Assembly: GCA_042408955.1 (NCBI GenBank)
Contig: JBHOQQ010000021.1
Location: 1 to 41,702, forward strand
DNA from: CALGSZ01 sp042408955
Lineage (GTDB): Bacteria > Chloroflexota > Chloroflexia > Thermomicrobiales > UBA6265
DNA: 41,702 nucleotides
Direction of reading: 5' to 3'
In this document: positions 41,280-41,702 of the stretch, one piece after another
How positions within the stretch are numbered: position 1 is the stretch's first letter
Layout: each line of letters begins with the position of its first letter
Made by a program: the position numbers and the translations under genes
The notes under the pieces: generated by a model
Seen by the model: only the letters and a program-made list of their open reading frames with translations
What the model was told of the DNA's origin: nothing
Database searches by the model: none

Positions 41280-41672
41280 TTAGAAGTTGCTGTAGCGTGG
41301 CGCGGCAGCTCTGCGCTCCTGGAAACATTCCCGGCAGTAGACGGGCTTGTCACTGCGCGGTTGGAACGGAACCTCAGTTGCCCTACCGCAGTTCGAGCAG
41401 ACCGCTGGATACATTTGGCGAGGGCTCGAAGAGAAGCCGCCGCCACCGCCACTATAGCCGCGGTCACTGTAGGTGGAGCCGCCGCCGTAGTTGCTGGTGC
41501 CGTATCCGCCACTGTCATACCCGCTGGCGGCGCGCTCGGCCTTGCGGCGTGCCCGGCAGGTCGGACAGCGTTGTGGATCGGAGAACCCTCGCTCCTGATA
41601 GAAGGCCTGCTCACCGGCTGTGAAGACAAACGGCTGACCGCAATCGCGGCAGGTCAGCGTCCTGTCGCTCAT
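41280..41672 (-). CDS. Double zinc-ribbon CxxC protein
   Basis: This 130-residue protein has two zinc-binding modules. The N-terminal one uses C8-x2-C11 and C36-x2-C39 (CRDCGQPFVF...RCPTCRARRK), as in the probable zinc-ribbon family found in Chloroflexota and cyanobacteria. The C-terminal one uses C92-x2-C95 and C113-x2-C116 (CSNCGRATEVPFQP...YCRECFQERR). Between them is a Gly/Tyr/Ser-rich linker (about 50-83) that is probably flexible. A role in nucleic acid or RNA-polymerase binding is plausible but not shown. ATG at 41672, AGGCGGA directly upstream and AGGAGAG a little further. It is complete within the window. Confidence 0.85.
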   Translation of the reverse strand: MSDRTLTCRDCGQPFVFTAGEQAFYQERGFSDPQRCPTCRARRKAERAASGYDSGGYGTSNYGGGSTYSDRGYSGGGGGFSSSPRQMYPAVCSNCGRATEVPFQPRSDKPVYCRECFQERRAAAPRYSNF

Positions 41673-41702
41673 TCCGCCTGGACTCTCCTGTCGTGGCGTC
41701 CC

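Overview
The window is a high-GC stretch (roughly 60-65% by eye) of a bacterial chromosome. The gene set fits a Chloroflexota lineage, most likely Thermomicrobia/Sphaerobacter-like. It includes a five-gene DUF58/von Willebrand A membrane operon, an ECF sigma/anti-sigma pair with a Thr-Pro stalk and beta-propeller, an AfsR-like LuxR ATPase, a cell-surface protein with an FPNTG motif, and intergenic regions full of GC-rich hairpin repeats. The taxonomic placement is inference; no rRNA or marker gene is present. I see no tRNA, rRNA, transposase, phage gene or cas gene.

Layout. 0.3-2.2 kb: a phosphodiesterase-type alkaline phosphatase superfamily enzyme converges on an SRPBCC protein across a strong hairpin. 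2.6-5.7 kb: two YihY/BrkB membrane proteins flank a small archease-like gene. The second BrkB gene is cut by an in-frame TAA and is preceded by a perfect inverted-repeat operator; a perfect parS-type palindrome lies just after it. 6.0-8.8 kb: ECF sigma factor plus anti-sigma receptor. 9.7-12.6 kb: a macro-domain protein and an alpha/beta hydrolase, convergent with a CorA transporter. 12.7-22.0 kb: a tightly coupled minus-strand operon of five membrane/VWA genes. 22.4-25.9 kb: a Cys/Met-metabolism PLP enzyme convergent with a diaminopropionate ammonia-lyase/M20 peptidase pair. 26.7-29.2 kb: a large secreted repeat protein. 30.1-32.6 kb: the LuxR-type ATPase regulator. 34.1-36.8 kb: a cystathionine beta-synthase/gamma-lyase operon. 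37.1-41.7 kb: a tiny membrane protein, a GNAT acetyltransferase, a CopC-CopD-cytochrome c fusion and a zinc-ribbon protein.

How the genes work together. The PLP enzymes support transsulfuration (homocysteine to cystathionine to cysteine) and breakdown of diaminopropionate-type amino acids. The VWA operon looks like a membrane-anchored protein-assembly or stress complex, but the MoxR ATPase usually found beside DUF58 genes is not here and one component has lost the catalytic Glu of its metalloprotease motif. The sigma/anti-sigma pair should couple an extracellular propeller to transcription.

About 6 kb of the window is intergenic mosaic: nested GC hairpins, TAGGGGCGCGAT palindromes, and runs built from short words such as GTCAGG, AGCTCGAAGC and CTGGGGGC. 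One segment of the last kind sits in frame inside the LuxR-type regulator. Two further 28-29 bp direct repeats share a 61 bp period. The observations most worth following up are the parS palindrome, the in-frame repeat insertion, the HAISH substitution, the readable but interrupted BrkB gene, and the repeat families.
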